Below, piece by piece: positions 27,501 through 37,433 of a stretch of DNA of 64,000 nt (positions are counted from its first letter, which is position 1; every line of letters starts with the position of its first letter). Under the pieces are notes generated by a model. The model was given only the letters and a program-made list of their open reading frames with translations, was not told where the DNA came from and searched no databases. The DNA is from Erwinia sp. 198 (GTDB taxonomy: Bacteria > Pseudomonadota > Gammaproteobacteria > Enterobacterales > Enterobacteriaceae), in contig NZ_RHUM01000002.1 of assembly GCF_003937915.1 (NCBI RefSeq), forward strand, positions 422,962-486,961. Direction: 5' to 3'. The position numbers and the translations under genes were made by a program.

Positions 27501-28730
27501 ATGCCCGCTTTTGTTCCGGTGACGGCTATCACTCGTCGCCATTTGATTTTTCCCCTGTCGCTGGTGCTGTTTGAGTTTGCCAGCTATATCGCCCATGACA
27601 TGATCCAGCCAGGAATGCTGCTGGTGACCAACGAGTTTGGCGTAGGGCCGGAATGGGTTTCCGCCTCGCTGACCGCCTATCTGGCCGGCGGCATCGTGCT
27701 GCAGTGGCTACTGGGGCCGCTTTCCGACAAGCTTGGCCGCAGGCCGGTGATGCTCGCAGGCGTGGCCTTTTTTACTCTGGCCTGCGTGGGGACGCACTGG
27801 GTCGGCTCCGTCGGGCAGTTTATCCTGATGCGCTTCCTGCAGGGCACCAGCCTCTGTTTTATTGGCGCGGTCGGCTATGCCGCCATCCAGGAAGCCTTTG
27901 ACGAAGCCCTGAGCGTGAAGATGATGGCGCTGATGGCTAACGTGGCGCTACTGGCACCGCTGGCCGGCCCGCTGGCCGGCGCCGCCTTTCTCTCCGTGGG
28001 CGACTGGCGCACGATGTTCTGGCTGTTCGGCGCCGTCAGCGCGGTAGCGCTGGTCGGCCTGTGGCGAACGATGCCGGAAACCGCGGGCGACCGCAGCACC
28101 TCCGTTTCAGTTAAGTCGCTGGCCAAAGGCTATCTCGACCTGGTGCGGGATCGCCAGGTGATGAGCGGCTCGCTGGCTATCGGCCTGGTCAGTATTCCCT
28201 GCCTGGGCTGGGTAGCGCTGTCGCCGGTGATCCTGATCCATGACGAGCATCTTTCCCGTATGACCTACGCGCTGCTCCAGCTGCCGGTGTTTGTGGCGAT
28301 GATTATCGGCAATCTGACCCTGGGCCGCCTGTCCGGCCGCGTACCGATTGAGCAGCCGCTGAAGCTGGCCGCCTGGCCGATCCTGACTGGCCTGGCGGTG
28401 GCGACGCTTGCCGGCGCGCTGAACGCCCATAGCTACCTCTGGCTTACCGCTGGGCTGAGCCTGTACGGTTTTGGCACGGGACTGGTCAACGCCGGGCTTT
28501 ACCGCCTGACGCTATTTTCCAGCTCGTCGGGCAAAGGCAGCGTCGCCGCGATGCTGGGCATGGTAAGTATTCTGGTCTTTACGTTAGGGATCGAAGCGGT
28601 GAAAAGCGCCTATTTCAGCGGCGGCAGCTTCTGGTTCAGCCTGGTCAATCTGGCCTGCGGACTGCTCTGGTTCTGGCTGGTGAAAGCCTTTCTGCGCGAG
28701 CGTAACCGACGGTTAGCGCTGGCACAGTAA
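27501..28730 (+). CDS. mdfA: MdfA-type multidrug efflux MFS transporter
   Basis: 409 residues, 12 membrane helices. The first helix LVLFEFASYIAHDMIQPGML carries the Glu and Asp that bind cationic drugs in E. coli MdfA (Glu26 and Asp34), and AYLAGG..LQWLLGPLSDKLGRRPVMLAG is the loop 2-3 signature. LRFLQG.SLCFIGAVGYAAIQE is also shared with MdfA. A proton-driven antiporter for lipophilic cations and chloramphenicol-type drugs. In E. coli mdfA is elsewhere; here it stands between pykA and lpxM, and could be an orthologue that moved or a paralogue. Confidence 0.88.
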   Translation: MPAFVPVTAITRRHLIFPLSLVLFEFASYIAHDMIQPGMLLVTNEFGVGPEWVSASLTAYLAGGIVLQWLLGPLSDKLGRRPVMLAGVAFFTLACVGTHWVGSVGQFILMRFLQGTSLCFIGAVGYAAIQEAFDEALSVKMMALMANVALLAPLAGPLAGAAFLSVGDWRTMFWLFGAVSAVALVGLWRTMPETAGDRSTSVSVKSLAKGYLDLVRDRQVMSGSLAIGLVSIPCLGWVALSPVILIHDEHLSRMTYALLQLPVFVAMIIGNLTLGRLSGRVPIEQPLKLAAWPILTGLAVATLAGALNAHSYLWLTAGLSLYGFGTGLVNAGLYRLTLFSSSSGKGSVAAMLGMVSILVFTLGIEAVKSAYFSGGSFWFSLVNLACGLLWFWLVKAFLRERNRRLALAQ

Positions 28731-28760
28731 AAAAGCCCCGCCAGATGGCGGGGCTTTTTT
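28729..28760. terminator. Bidirectional terminator between mdfA and lpxM
   Basis: AAAAAGCCCCGCC-AGAT-GGCGGGGCTTTTTT perfect hairpin with A- and T-runs, shared by the convergent genes. Confidence 0.93.
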
Positions 28761-29727
28761 ATTTTTTAGGGAAAAGATCTTTGCGGCGGTAAGGCTCAGT
28801 CTCACCCTCTTTGCGGGTCTTCAGCAGCTTCAAAATCCAGGCGTACTGCTCAGGATTAGGTCGCACCAGAAGCTCCACTTCCTCATTCATTCTGCGCGCC
28901 AGCGTTTTATCATCCGCTGCCAGCAGATCGTCCATTGGCGAGCGCAAATAGATATCCAGCCGATGCGTTTTGCTGTTGTAAACCGGGAACAGCGGCACCA
29001 CGCGGGCGCGGCAAACCTTCATCAGCCTGCCTAACGCAGGCAGCGTGGCCTTGTAGGTCGCAAAGAAATCCACGAATTCGCTGTGCTCTGCGCCATGATC
29101 CTCATCCGGTAAGTAATAGCCACAGTATCCCTGGCGCACCGAGCTGATAAACGGCTTGATGCCGTTATCCCGGGAGTGCATACGGCCGCCAAAACGGCGG
29201 CGCACCGCGTTCCAGATATAGTCCATTACCGGGTTCCGCTGGTGATGGAACATGGCCGCCATTTTATGCCCTTCCGAAGCCAGCGCCATTGCCGGGATAT
29301 CCACCGCCCAGCCGTGCGGTACCAGAAAGATGATGTTCTGATTTTGCGCGCCGATCTGCTCAATAATTTCTTTATTATGCCAGGTGATACGCTGCACTGC
29401 ATGGGCCGGACGCAGAGCCAGCTCGGCCATCATCACTATAGACTGCGGTGCCGTGGCGAACATTTCATCAATGATTTTTTCGCGATCGGCTTCTGCTACC
29501 TCAGGCATACAGTAAAACAAATTGATTTGCGCACGACGTCGCGCGCTCTTCGCATATTTTCCGGCGAAGCGCCCCAGCGCGCCCAGTAACGGATCCCGCA
29601 TTTTTGCCGGGAGGCAGGCCATTCCGGCGCAAAGCCCAATCGCCAGCCAGCTTCCCCAATAGCGCGGCAGCAGAAAGGATTTCTGAAAGGTGGGAATAAA
29701 TTCATTATTGCTTTTCTTGTTTTCCAT
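28759..29727 (-). CDS. lpxM: Lipid A myristoyltransferase LpxM (MsbB)
   Basis: 322 residues (E. coli 323). One N-terminal hydrophobic anchor ([18 protein letters not shown]) and the lysophospholipid acyltransferase-like H-x4-D motif, His138/Asp143 in [11 protein letters not shown]. It adds the last secondary acyl chain to Kdo2-lipid A at the inner face of the inner membrane. The minus-strand order lpxM next to mepM is that of E. coli. Confidence 0.95.
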   Translation of the reverse strand: MENKKSNNEFIPTFQKSFLLPRYWGSWLAIGLCAGMACLPAKMRDPLLGALGRFAGKYAKSARRRAQINLFYCMPEVAEADREKIIDEMFATAPQSIVMMAELALRPAHAVQRITWHNKEIIEQIGAQNQNIIFLVPHGWAVDIPAMALASEGHKMAAMFHHQRNPVMDYIWNAVRRRFGGRMHSRDNGIKPFISSVRQGYCGYYLPDEDHGAEHSEFVDFFATYKATLPALGRLMKVCRARVVPLFPVYNSKTHRLDIYLRSPMDDLLAADDKTLARRMNEEVELLVRPNPEQYAWILKLLKTRKEGETEPYRRKDLFPKK

Positions 29728-29804
29728 GCACTCGCCTCAAATTCTGAGCGGCTAATGATAGTGCCGACGCACAATTTTGCAATGCCCGCCTCATTTTACC
29801 CATA

Positions 29805-29838
29805 AAGAAAAGCCGACGGCTGAAGCGTCGGCTTTTTT
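29805..29838. terminator. Terminator after mepM
   Basis: AAAAGCCGACG / CGTCGGCTTTTTT hairpin between the mepM stop and lpxM start; on the minus strand it ends mepM with an A/T-flanked stem. Confidence 0.85.
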
Positions 29839-29855
29839 CGCAGGGAAGTTAATGC

Positions 29856-31187
29856 TTACTTAAAGCGCAGCTGTGGCGTGACTTCGCGAACCTGCGCCAG
29901 ATAATCGCTGCGGTCTTTACCGGTCAGCCCTTCCATACGCGGCAGCTTCGCTGTGAGCGGATTGACGGCCTGGTTGTTGATCCAGACTTCAAAGTGCAGA
30001 TGCGGCCCCGTTGAGCGACCGGTATTGCCGCTCAGACCAACGCGCTCACCGCGCTTCACTTTGTCGCCTGGCTTCACCAGCAGCTTTTTCATATGCATAT
30101 AGCGCGTCATATACTGACGGCCATGACGAATGGCGACATAGTTGCCCGCGCCGCCGCTGCGTTTTGCCACGATCACTTCACCATCGCCTACCGCCAGCAC
30201 CGGCGTGCCCAACGGGATAGCGAAATCCACGCCCTTATGCGGCGCGACACGACCGGTCACCGGGTTCAGGCGGTGCGGATTGAAGTTGGAGGACACGCGA
30301 TACTGTCTGGCCGTCGGGAAGCGCATAAAGCCGTGTGCCAGTCCGGCGCCGCTGCGATCGTAGAATTTGCCATCGGCAGCGCGAATCGCATAGTAGTCTT
30401 TGCCGCCGGTTTGCAGACGAACGCCGGCCAGGCGGCTCTGCTGGCTCTTGCCATCCATCATCTCGCGCGACATCAGCACGGAGAAACGGTCGCCGTTACG
30501 CAACTTACGGAAGTCCATCTGCCACTGCAACGCTTTGATCACGGCGCTGATTTCACCGCTGCTCAGCCCGGCGTTTCGCGCGCTGGTCACGAAACTGCCC
30601 TCCACCGTGCCGGAAAGCACGTTGTTCTGCCACTCGCCCTGCTGAACCGCAGCGGAGGATTTAAAGGTGTCGCCGGAGCGATCGTAAGTGCGGGTTTCGC
30701 GGCGCGACGCTTCCCATGTCAGCCGCTGCAGCTGGCCGTCGTCGTTCAACGTCCAGGAAAGCTGCTGACCAATTTGCAGGTTACGCAGATCTTTATCCAC
30801 CTTGACCAGCTGGTTGATATCTCCCATATCGATGCCATACTGATTAAGAACGCTGCTTAACGTATCTCCTGATGACACCACGTAATCATGCGTGCCGGTT
30901 TCGCTGGGCACATCCTGGTCTATCTCATCTTTCGGCACGTCGTCATCAGGCGAAGGCGTATCCTGATCGATTGGCTCACTGGCTTCCGGCAACAGCGTAC
31001 GCAGCTGCTCTTTATCCAGCTCTATGCTTTTGACGATCGGATTTTCACCGCTGACGGTGGGATGGTAAACGAAAGGCCGCCATACGGAGACGGCCAGCGT
31101 AACAACGGTGAGCGAACCCAGCATAACGCGGTGGGTTCGCGGCAATGTATTAAACGCCATAGCGACAGCGCGGGCAATTTGCTGCAC
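29856..31187 (-). CDS. mepM: Murein DD-endopeptidase MepM
   Basis: 443 residues (E. coli 440). N-terminal membrane anchor at about 20-38, an acidic linker, an OapA/LysM-like segment (DYVVSSGDTLSSVLNQYGI) and a C-terminal M23 peptidase domain with zinc ligands in PHKGVDFAIP and GPHLHFEVW. It cuts D-Ala-mDAP cross-links to let the cell wall grow. It starts 12 bases after the znuA stop, so read-through from znuA is possible. Confidence 0.96.
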   Translation of the reverse strand: MQQIARAVAMAFNTLPRTHRVMLGSLTVVTLAVSVWRPFVYHPTVSGENPIVKSIELDKEQLRTLLPEASEPIDQDTPSPDDDVPKDEIDQDVPSETGTHDYVVSSGDTLSSVLNQYGIDMGDINQLVKVDKDLRNLQIGQQLSWTLNDDGQLQRLTWEASRRETRTYDRSGDTFKSSAAVQQGEWQNNVLSGTVEGSFVTSARNAGLSSGEISAVIKALQWQMDFRKLRNGDRFSVLMSREMMDGKSQQSRLAGVRLQTGGKDYYAIRAADGKFYDRSGAGLAHGFMRFPTARQYRVSSNFNPHRLNPVTGRVAPHKGVDFAIPLGTPVLAVGDGEVIVAKRSGGAGNYVAIRHGRQYMTRYMHMKKLLVKPGDKVKRGERVGLSGNTGRSTGPHLHFEVWINNQAVNPLTAKLPRMEGLTGKDRSDYLAQVREVTPQLRFK

Positions 31188-31199
31188 GTATTAGTTCCT

Positions 31200-32147
31200 C
31201 TAAGCTCCTTTCAGGCAGCTCGCGTACTGGCTGGACAGCTGTGAGAGGAATTTCACATAGCTGTCTCTTCCCGGAGTGATGTCCGTTCCCAGCGGATCCA
31301 GCGTTCCTGTACGCACTTTGGTTCCTCTGGCAACAGCATCGATCACGGCCGGCCTGAATTGTGGCTCAGCAAAGACGCAGACCGCCTTTTGCTCAACCAA
31401 CTCTGTTCGAATTTGATGTAAACGCTGAGCGCCGGGCTGGATTTCAGGGTTGACGGTAAAATGACCCGCAGGAGTCAGACCGAAATGTTTTTCAAAGTAG
31501 GTGTAAGCATCGTGAAAAACGAAATAACCCTTCCCTTTTACCGGCTCAAGCTGAGCGGCTATTTGCGTATCAGCCGTGGCCAATTCTGCCTCAAAATGCT
31601 GCAGGTTCGCGTCTAGTTTGTCTCTGCTCTGCGGCATAAGTTCCAATAATTTTGCATGGATTGCAACCGCAGATTGCCTTGCGATTTCCGGGGACATCCA
31701 CAAGTGCATATTATATTCGCCGTGGTGGTGCGCATGGGCATGTTCATCCGCTGCTTCAGCCCCCTCCTCATGCTCGTGCGCATCGTCATCCGCCCCACGA
31801 ACCAGCAGGGGTTTAACCGCCCTTAACTCAGCCAGTTCGAGGTTTTTTTGCGCGGGCAGCGTGGCGACCGCCTTCGGCAAGAAAGCCTCCATTTCCGGCC
31901 CGATCCAGACCACAAGATCCGCGCTCTGCAGGCGTTTAATGTCCGAAGGACGCAGCGCGTAGTCATGCTCTGAAGCCCCATCCGGCAGTAAAATTTCCAC
32001 CGGCGTAACGCCATCAGCAATTGCGGCTGCGATAAAGCCCAGGGGTTTGACGGAGGCCACTACCGCAGCCTGGGCGGTAGAGGTCAGCGAAGCGGCAAAA
32101 CCCAGGGCAGAAAGCAGCGTTAACAAGGGCTTGGTTTTATGTAACAT
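31200..32147 (-). CDS. znuA: Zinc ABC transporter periplasmic binding protein
   Basis: 315 residues with a Sec signal peptide ([20 protein letters not shown]). The His/Asp/Glu-rich loop [35 protein letters not shown] is the mark of high-affinity zinc-binding proteins of this class; His in [12 protein letters not shown] and NMHLWMSP, and a C-terminal Cys in YASCLKG, complete the family pattern. It captures zinc and passes it to ZnuBC. Divergent from znuCB with a shared Zur box. Confidence 0.96.
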   Translation of the reverse strand: MLHKTKPLLTLLSALGFAASLTSTAQAAVVASVKPLGFIAAAIADGVTPVEILLPDGASEHDYALRPSDIKRLQSADLVVWIGPEMEAFLPKAVATLPAQKNLELAELRAVKPLLVRGADDDAHEHEEGAEAADEHAHAHHHGEYNMHLWMSPEIARQSAVAIHAKLLELMPQSRDKLDANLQHFEAELATADTQIAAQLEPVKGKGYFVFHDAYTYFEKHFGLTPAGHFTVNPEIQPGAQRLHQIRTELVEQKAVCVFAEPQFRPAVIDAVARGTKVRTGTLDPLGTDITPGRDSYVKFLSQLSSQYASCLKGA

Positions 32148-32176
32148 AATGATTCAGTCCATCGTGACAGGTCGAA

Positions 32177-32199
32177 GAATTGTGATATTATAACATTCG
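32177..32199. promoter_or_regulatory. Zur operator between znuA and znuCB
   Basis: An imperfect palindrome centred on GATATTATAAC with outer GAATTGT and CATTCG matches the enterobacterial Zur box. Its position between the divergent genes lets one site repress both when zinc is ample. Confidence 0.88.
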
Positions 32200-32224
32200 A
32201 TAACTTCTGCAACCCGTAATCACT

Positions 32225-32977
32225 ATGTCCTCACTGATTAGCCTTGAAAAAATTTCCGTCAGCTTTAGTCAGCGCGCCGTGCTTTCTAACGTTTCGCTGA
32301 CGCTGGAGCCGGGCAAAATATTAACGCTGCTCGGGCCTAACGGCGCCGGTAAGTCTACGCTGGTGCGCGTGGTGCTGGGACTGATTTCGCCCACGCGAGG
32401 CAACGTGGTGCGCCACGAACAGCTGCGCATTGGCTACGTGCCGCAAAAAATTCATCTGGACGCCACGCTGCCGCTGACCGTCGAGCGCTTTATGCTGCTG
32501 CGCGGCGGCGTCAAGCGCGGCGACATCCTGCCCGCACTGAAAAGGGTGCAGGCCGCACAGCTGTTGAACGCGCCGCTGCAAAAGCTCTCCGGCGGTGAAA
32601 TGCAGCGCGTGCTGCTGGCCCGCGCCCTGCTCAACCAGCCGCAGCTGCTGGTGCTGGACGAGCCGACGCAGGGCGTTGATGTGAACGGCCAGGTGGCGCT
32701 TTACGATCTGATCGATCAGCTACGGCGCGAGCTGAACTGTGGCGTGCTGATGGTTTCCCATGATTTGCATCTGGTGATGGCAAAAACCGACGAGGTGCTG
32801 TGCCTGAATCAGCATATCTGCTGTTCCGGCACGCCGGAGGCGGTCTCTCAGCACCCGGAATTTATTTCTATGTTTGGCCCGCGCGGCGCCGAGCAGCTGG
32901 CTATCTATCGCCATCAGCATAACCATCGGCACGACCTTCAGGGACGTATCGTTTTACGCAGAGGACAAACCAAGTGA
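32225..32977 (+). CDS. znuC: Zinc ABC transporter ATPase
   Basis: 250 residues. Walker [13 protein letters not shown] signature LSGGEMQRV, Walker [13 protein letters not shown] and a switch His in MVSHDLHLV. The C-terminus ends with a histidine-containing [11 protein letters not shown] segment as in enterobacterial ZnuC. It energises zinc import. The stop overlaps the GTG start of znuB. Confidence 0.96.
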   Translation: MSSLISLEKISVSFSQRAVLSNVSLTLEPGKILTLLGPNGAGKSTLVRVVLGLISPTRGNVVRHEQLRIGYVPQKIHLDATLPLTVERFMLLRGGVKRGDILPALKRVQAAQLLNAPLQKLSGGEMQRVLLARALLNQPQLLVLDEPTQGVDVNGQVALYDLIDQLRRELNCGVLMVSHDLHLVMAKTDEVLCLNQHICCSGTPEAVSQHPEFISMFGPRGAEQLAIYRHQHNHRHDLQGRIVLRRGQTK

Positions 32978-33759
32978 TTGAACTGTTGCTGCCCGGCTGG
33001 CTGGCGGGTTTCTTTCTGGCGTTAGCGGCTGGCCCGCTCGGCTCGTTTGTGGTCTGGCGTCGCATGTCCTATTTTGGCGATACGCTGGCGCACGCTTCAC
33101 TGCTTGGCGTGGCTTTTGGGCTGTTGCTGAACGTCAGCCCGTTTTATGCGGTGATCGCCGTTACGCTGCTGCTGGCGCTGCTGCTGGTCTGGCTTGAACG
33201 TCGGCCGCATCTGGCTATCGATACGCTGCTGGGCATTATGGCGCACAGCGCCCTGTCGCTGGGCCTGGTGGTGGTCAGCCTGATGTCCGGCGTGCGGGTG
33301 GATTTGATGGCCTATCTGTTCGGCGATCTGCTGGCCGTAACGCCGACCGATCTTTACACCATTGCCGCTGGCGTGGTTGTGGTGCTGGCGGTGCTGGCGG
33401 CTAACTGGCGCTCGCTGCTTTCCATGACCATCAGCCCGGAGCTGGCTCAGGTTGACGGCGTCAATATCCAGCGCACCAGGATGGTGTTGATGCTGGTGAC
33501 GGCGCTGACCATCGGCGTAGCGATGAAGTTCGTTGGGGCACTGATTATCACTTCGCTGCTGATCATTCCTGCCGCAACGGCACGCCGGTTTGCGCGCTCG
33601 CCAGAGCAGATGGCAGGGGTTGCGGTGCTGGTGGGGATTCTGGCGGTGACTGCCGGTCTGACCTTCTCCGCCTTTTACGATACGCCGGCCGGGCCGTCGG
33701 TGGTGCTGGGCGCGTCGCTGATGTTTATGCTCAGCATGGTAAAAAAACCGGCGGTCTGA
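32974..33759 (+). CDS. znuB: Zinc ABC transporter permease
   Basis: 261 residues, GTG start overlapping the znuC stop. A hydrophobic ABC-3 permease with about eight helices ([16 protein letters not shown] near the N-terminus, [22 protein letters not shown] towards the C-terminus). It forms the inner-membrane channel of ZnuABC. Confidence 0.96.
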   Translation: MIELLLPGWLAGFFLALAAGPLGSFVVWRRMSYFGDTLAHASLLGVAFGLLLNVSPFYAVIAVTLLLALLLVWLERRPHLAIDTLLGIMAHSALSLGLVVVSLMSGVRVDLMAYLFGDLLAVTPTDLYTIAAGVVVVLAVLAANWRSLLSMTISPELAQVDGVNIQRTRMVLMLVTALTIGVAMKFVGALIITSLLIIPAATARRFARSPEQMAGVAVLVGILAVTAGLTFSAFYDTPAGPSVVLGASLMFMLSMVKKPAV

Positions 33760-33777
33760 AACGTCCGTCAGGAAAAG

Positions 33778-33808
33778 AAAAAACCGGTCGTCGCTGACCG
33801 GTTTTTTT
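33778..33808. terminator. Bidirectional terminator between znuB and ruvB
   Basis: AAAACCGGTC / GACCGGTTTTTTT hairpin with A- and T-runs between convergent genes. Confidence 0.92.
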
Positions 33809-33813
33809 ATGGC

Positions 33814-34818
33814 TTACTCTTCCCGCGTAATGCCGAAGTGCTTATAGGCATGCTGCGTCGCCATCCGGCCGCGCGGCGTGCGCTGGATAAATCCCTGCTG
33901 GATAAGATAAGGCTCCAGCACGTCCTCAATGGTTTCGCGCTCTTCGCCGATCGCCGCCGCCAGGTTGTCCAGCCCGACCGGGCCGCCGGTAAACTTGTCG
34001 ATGATCGCCAGCAGCAGCTTGCGGTCCATATAATCGAAGCCTTCCGTGTCCACGTTCAGCATATCCAGCGCTCTGGCGGCCACGTCGCCGCTCAGGCTGC
34101 CCTGCGCTTTGACCTCGGAGAAGTCCCTGACCCGGCGCAGCAGACGGTTGGCGATACGCGGCGTGCCGCGCGAGCGGCGGGCGATTTCCAGCGCGCCCTC
34201 TTCGCTCAGCGGCAGGCCCAGGCAGCTGGCGCTGCGCCCGACGATATGCTGGAGGTCTTTTACCTGATAAAACTCCAGACGCTGTACGATACCGAAACGG
34301 TCACGCAGCGGCGACGTTAGCGAGCCGGCCCGCGTCGTCGCGCCAATCAGGGTAAACGGCGGCAGATCCAGTTTGATGGAGCGCGCGGCCGGGCCTTCAC
34401 CGATCATAATATCCAGCTGATAGTCTTCCATCGCCGGATAAAGCACCTCTTCCACCACCGGCGAAAGACGATGGATCTCATCGATAAAGAGCACGTCGTG
34501 CGGTTCAAGGTTGGTCAGCATGGCGGCCAGGTCGCCCGCTTTCTCCAGCACCGGCCCGGAGGTGGTGCGCAGGTTGACGCCCAGCTCGTTGGCGACGATC
34601 CCGGCCAGCGTGGTTTTTCCCAGCCCCGGCGGGCCGAATACCAGCAGATGATCCAGCGCGTCGCCGCGCATTTTGGCGGCCTGGATAAAGATCTCCATCT
34701 GCTCGCGCACTACCGGCTGGCCGACATACTCTTCCAGCAGCTTCGGCCGGATGGCGCGATCAATGACTTCTTCTTCGCTGAAGGTTCCCGGCGATACCAG
34801 GCGATCGGCTTCAATCAT
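33814..34818 (-). CDS. ruvB: Holliday junction branch migration ATPase RuvB
   Basis: 334 residues. Walker [13 protein letters not shown], Walker [10 protein letters not shown], sensor 1 [18 protein letters not shown] and a C-terminal winged-helix region ([36 protein letters not shown]). AAA+ motor that drives branch migration with RuvA. Eight bases after ruvA; transcribed with it. Confidence 0.98.
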   Translation of the reverse strand: MIEADRLVSPGTFSEEEVIDRAIRPKLLEEYVGQPVVREQMEIFIQAAKMRGDALDHLLVFGPPGLGKTTLAGIVANELGVNLRTTSGPVLEKAGDLAAMLTNLEPHDVLFIDEIHRLSPVVEEVLYPAMEDYQLDIMIGEGPAARSIKLDLPPFTLIGATTRAGSLTSPLRDRFGIVQRLEFYQVKDLQHIVGRSASCLGLPLSEEGALEIARRSRGTPRIANRLLRRVRDFSEVKAQGSLSGDVAARALDMLNVDTEGFDYMDRKLLLAIIDKFTGGPVGLDNLAAAIGEERETIEDVLEPYLIQQGFIQRTPRGRMATQHAYKHFGITREE

Positions 34819-34826
34819 GCTTTACC

Positions 34827-35444
34827 TCAAATAGCTGCGCGCAGGGCTTCACGGATCAGCGTTTCACAATCTGCATCCGGGCGGCCGACTTTGCCGATCA
34901 TCCGGCTGGCTTCCTGAGGTTTATACCCCAGCGACACCAGTGCGGCAACGGCTTCCTCTTCCGCGCTGTTGCCTGCGGCAGGCGCCTGCACTTCGCTGGT
35001 CAGCGCGAAAGGCGCATCGGCGGCAAACAGGTCGCCATGCATCCCTTTAAAGCGGTCTTTCATTTCGACCACCAGACGCTCGGCGGTCTTTTTGCCCACG
35101 CCCGGCAGCTTCACCAGCGAGGCGATCTCTTCGCGCTCTACGGCCGTAACAAACTGCTGCGCCGACATGCCGGACAGGATCGCCAGCGCCAGCTTTGGCC
35201 CAACGCCGTTAACCTTGATCAGCTCGCGAAATAGCGCTCTCTCCTGGCGGCTGTTAAAGCCGAACAGCAGCTGCGCGTCCTCGCGCACCACAAAGTGGGT
35301 GAACAGCGTTGCTTCGTGATCCAGCTCGGGAAGCTCATAAAAACAGGTCATCGGCATATGCACTTCATAACCCACGCCGCCGACTTCCAACAGCACCAGC
35401 GGCGGCTGTTTTTCCAGAATCTTGCCTCTCAGACGACCTATCAC
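34827..35444 (-). CDS. ruvA: Holliday junction DNA-binding protein RuvA
   Basis: 205 residues. OB-fold N-terminus ([31 protein letters not shown]), helix-hairpin-helix motifs ([16 protein letters not shown] and [19 protein letters not shown]), and a C-terminal domain III ending with [13 protein letters not shown] that contacts RuvB. SOS-controlled through the LexA box upstream. Confidence 0.98.
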   Translation of the reverse strand: MIGRLRGKILEKQPPLVLLEVGGVGYEVHMPMTCFYELPELDHEATLFTHFVVREDAQLLFGFNSRQERALFRELIKVNGVGPKLALAILSGMSAQQFVTAVEREEIASLVKLPGVGKKTAERLVVEMKDRFKGMHGDLFAADAPFALTSEVQAPAAGNSAEEEAVAALVSLGYKPQEASRMIGKVGRPDADCETLIREALRAAI

Positions 35445-35495
35445 CGTAAGCTTCCTTCAGAAATGTGTTAATGCGGGGATTTATATCATAAAAAA

Positions 35496-35515
35496 AGCTG
35501 GATAGATATCCAGCT
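35496..35515 (-). promoter_or_regulatory. LexA box of ruvAB inside the ruvC terminator hairpin
   Basis: Minus strand AGCTGGATATCTATCCAGCT is a palindrome with the CTG-N10-CAG core of SOS boxes and closely resembles the E. coli ruvAB operator. The same palindrome is followed by TTTTTTT, so as RNA it would form the terminator of ruvC, which ends three bases away. The ruvA start is 51 bases downstream. Confidence 0.85.
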
Positions 35516-35517
35516 TA

Positions 35518-36042
35518 TCAGGAACGCAGGCGACCGCGCGCCAGGTTGAGTTTGCCTTCGCCCAGCCGGTTAATATTCTGGCTGAGATGGCAGTGGGTGA
35601 TGGCGATAGCCAGCGCATCCGCCGCATCCGCCTGCGGGCTGGCGGAGAGCTTCAGCAGCGTTTTCACCATATGCTGCACCTGGCTTTTCTCTGCGCTGCC
35701 GATGCCGACCACGGTTTGCTTGACCTGTCGTGCCGCGTATTCAAACACCGGCAGATCGTGATTGACCGCCGCCACGATGGCCGCGCCGCGAGCCTGGCCC
35801 AGCTTCAGCGCCGAATCGGCGTTTTTCGCCATAAAGACCTGCTCAATGGCGAAATAGTCCGGCTGAAACTGGGTGATAATCTCGCTGACGCCTGCATAAA
35901 TCAGCTTCAGGCGGGACGGCAGATCGGTCGAACTGGTGCGAATGCAGCCGCTGCCCAGGTAGGTCAACTGGCGACCTACCTGACGAATAATACCGTAGCC
36001 GGTAATCCGCGAGCCGGGATCGATACCTAAAATGATCGCCAT
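35518..36042 (-). CDS. ruvC: Holliday junction resolvase RuvC
   Basis: 174 residues. Catalytic acids of the RNase H-like fold: Asp7 in [13 protein letters not shown], Glu in FAIEQVFM, and the Asp pair in [14 protein letters not shown]. It cuts four-way junctions moved by RuvAB. Separated from ruvA by 73 bases containing the terminator/LexA palindrome. Confidence 0.98.
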   Translation of the reverse strand: MAIILGIDPGSRITGYGIIRQVGRQLTYLGSGCIRTSSTDLPSRLKLIYAGVSEIITQFQPDYFAIEQVFMAKNADSALKLGQARGAAIVAAVNHDLPVFEYAARQVKQTVVGIGSAEKSQVQHMVKTLLKLSASPQADAADALAIAITHCHLSQNINRLGEGKLNLARGRLRS

Positions 36043-36076
36043 TGCGCCTCTCCCGGCCGTTGCGTGAAGTACGCCA

Positions 36077-36820
36077 TTACAGCGTTGCCGCGACCTCGTC
36101 GGAGATCTCGCCGTTATGGTAAACTTCCTGCACGTCGTCGCAATCTTCCAGCATATCGATCAGGCGCAGCAGCTTCGGCGCCGTTTCCGCATCCATATCC
36201 GCTTTGGTGGAAGGGATCATGGTGACTTCGGCGCTGTCGGCAGTCAGGCCCGCAGCGGCCAGCGCATCTTTCACTTCGCCCAGCGATTCCCACGCGGTAA
36301 AGACATCCATCGCGCCGTCGTCATAGGTCACCACGTCGTCCGCACCCGCTTCCAGCGCAGCGTCCATCAGGGCGTCTTCTTCCAGACCCGGGGCGAAAGA
36401 AATCACGCCTTTGCGGGTAAACAGATAGGCCACGGAGCCGTCGGTGCCGAGGTTGCCGCCGGTTTTGGTGAAGGCATGACGCACTTCGGAAACGGTACGG
36501 TTGCGGTTGTCGCTCAGGCATTCCACCATCACCGCCGTGCCGCCAGGACCATAGCCTTCATAGATGATGGTTTCCATGTTGCTGTCATCTTCACCCCCCA
36601 CGCCGCGCGCAATAGCACGGTTCATGGTATCGCGCGTCATGTTGTTGGACAGCGCCTTATCCATTGCCGCGCGCAGGCGCGGGTTAGAACCCGGATCGCC
36701 ACCGCCCAGCTTAGCTGCCGTAACCAGCTCGCGGATAATTTTAGTGAAAATTTTACCGCGCTTGGCATCCTGAGCCGCTTTACGGTGCTTGGTGTTAGCC
36801 CATTTACTGTGACCAGCCAT
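36077..36820 (-). CDS. yebC: YebC family translation/transcription factor
   Basis: 247 residues from the ATG at 36820 ([28 protein letters not shown]); the open frame reaches back to 36979 but the family always begins at MAGHSKW. Three-domain YebC/PmpR fold; recent work links the family to relief of ribosome stalling on proline stretches, and older work to transcription control. ruvC lies 34 bases downstream, as in E. coli. Confidence 0.96.
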   Translation of the reverse strand: MAGHSKWANTKHRKAAQDAKRGKIFTKIIRELVTAAKLGGGDPGSNPRLRAAMDKALSNNMTRDTMNRAIARGVGGEDDSNMETIIYEGYGPGGTAVMVECLSDNRNRTVSEVRHAFTKTGGNLGTDGSVAYLFTRKGVISFAPGLEEDALMDAALEAGADDVVTYDDGAMDVFTAWESLGEVKDALAAAGLTADSAEVTMIPSTKADMDAETAPKLLRLIDMLEDCDDVQEVYHNGEISDEVAATL

Positions 36821-36997
36821 TAACTCTTTCTCCAGATATAGATCGGACAGGCTATCCTGCGCGTAACGTTGTCCGCTGGCAGCGTCTGCAGTCCTCACGG
36901 ACGCAGACCGGTAGCGAACAAACTCACTGCGCCGATAAAAGCCTGAACATTTAACTAATTCCATCCCTTCACCGGCCATTAGCCAGAAGCCAGGGAG

Positions 36998-37432
36998 CTA
37001 AACTACAAATTCTTCAATGGCCTGGCGGTTGCTCCAGGACTTGCACAGCGCCGCGCCTTCTGCGGCCGCCATCCAGCGCCAGGCCAGATGCTCGCTTAGC
37101 GTAACCGGCTGTTCAGCAGGCAGCGCCAGGTAAAACCAGTGTTCGCTGTTATGCGTGACCTCCGGCGCGTAGCGGTGGCGAAAATGCGCAAAGATTTCAA
37201 ATTCTATCCGACGCCGGCAGTCCACTAATGTGAGCTGCCCGGCGTTGATATCAATCCCTGTCTCTTCCAGCACTTCCCGCCGCGCGGTTTCCGCCAGGCT
37301 TTCGCCCTCTTCCTGACTGCCGGTAACGGATTGCCAGAACTCCGGATCGTCGCGCCGTTGCAGCATCAGCACTCGCCCGGTATTGCGGGCGAAGATCACC
37401 ACCAGAACCGATACGGGCCGCTTGAAAGCCAT
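36998..37432 (-). CDS. nudB: Dihydroneopterin triphosphate diphosphatase (Nudix)
   Basis: 144 residues. Complete Nudix box GSQEEGESLAETARREVLEETGI with the REVLEETG core. NudB removes pyrophosphate from dihydroneopterin triphosphate in folate synthesis. It follows aspS by one base and is surely co-transcribed, as in E. coli. Confidence 0.95.
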   Translation of the reverse strand: MAFKRPVSVLVVIFARNTGRVLMLQRRDDPEFWQSVTGSQEEGESLAETARREVLEETGIDINAGQLTLVDCRRRIEFEIFAHFRHRYAPEVTHNSEHWFYLALPAEQPVTLSEHLAWRWMAAAEGAALCKSWSNRQAIEEFVV

Positions 37433-37433
37433 C

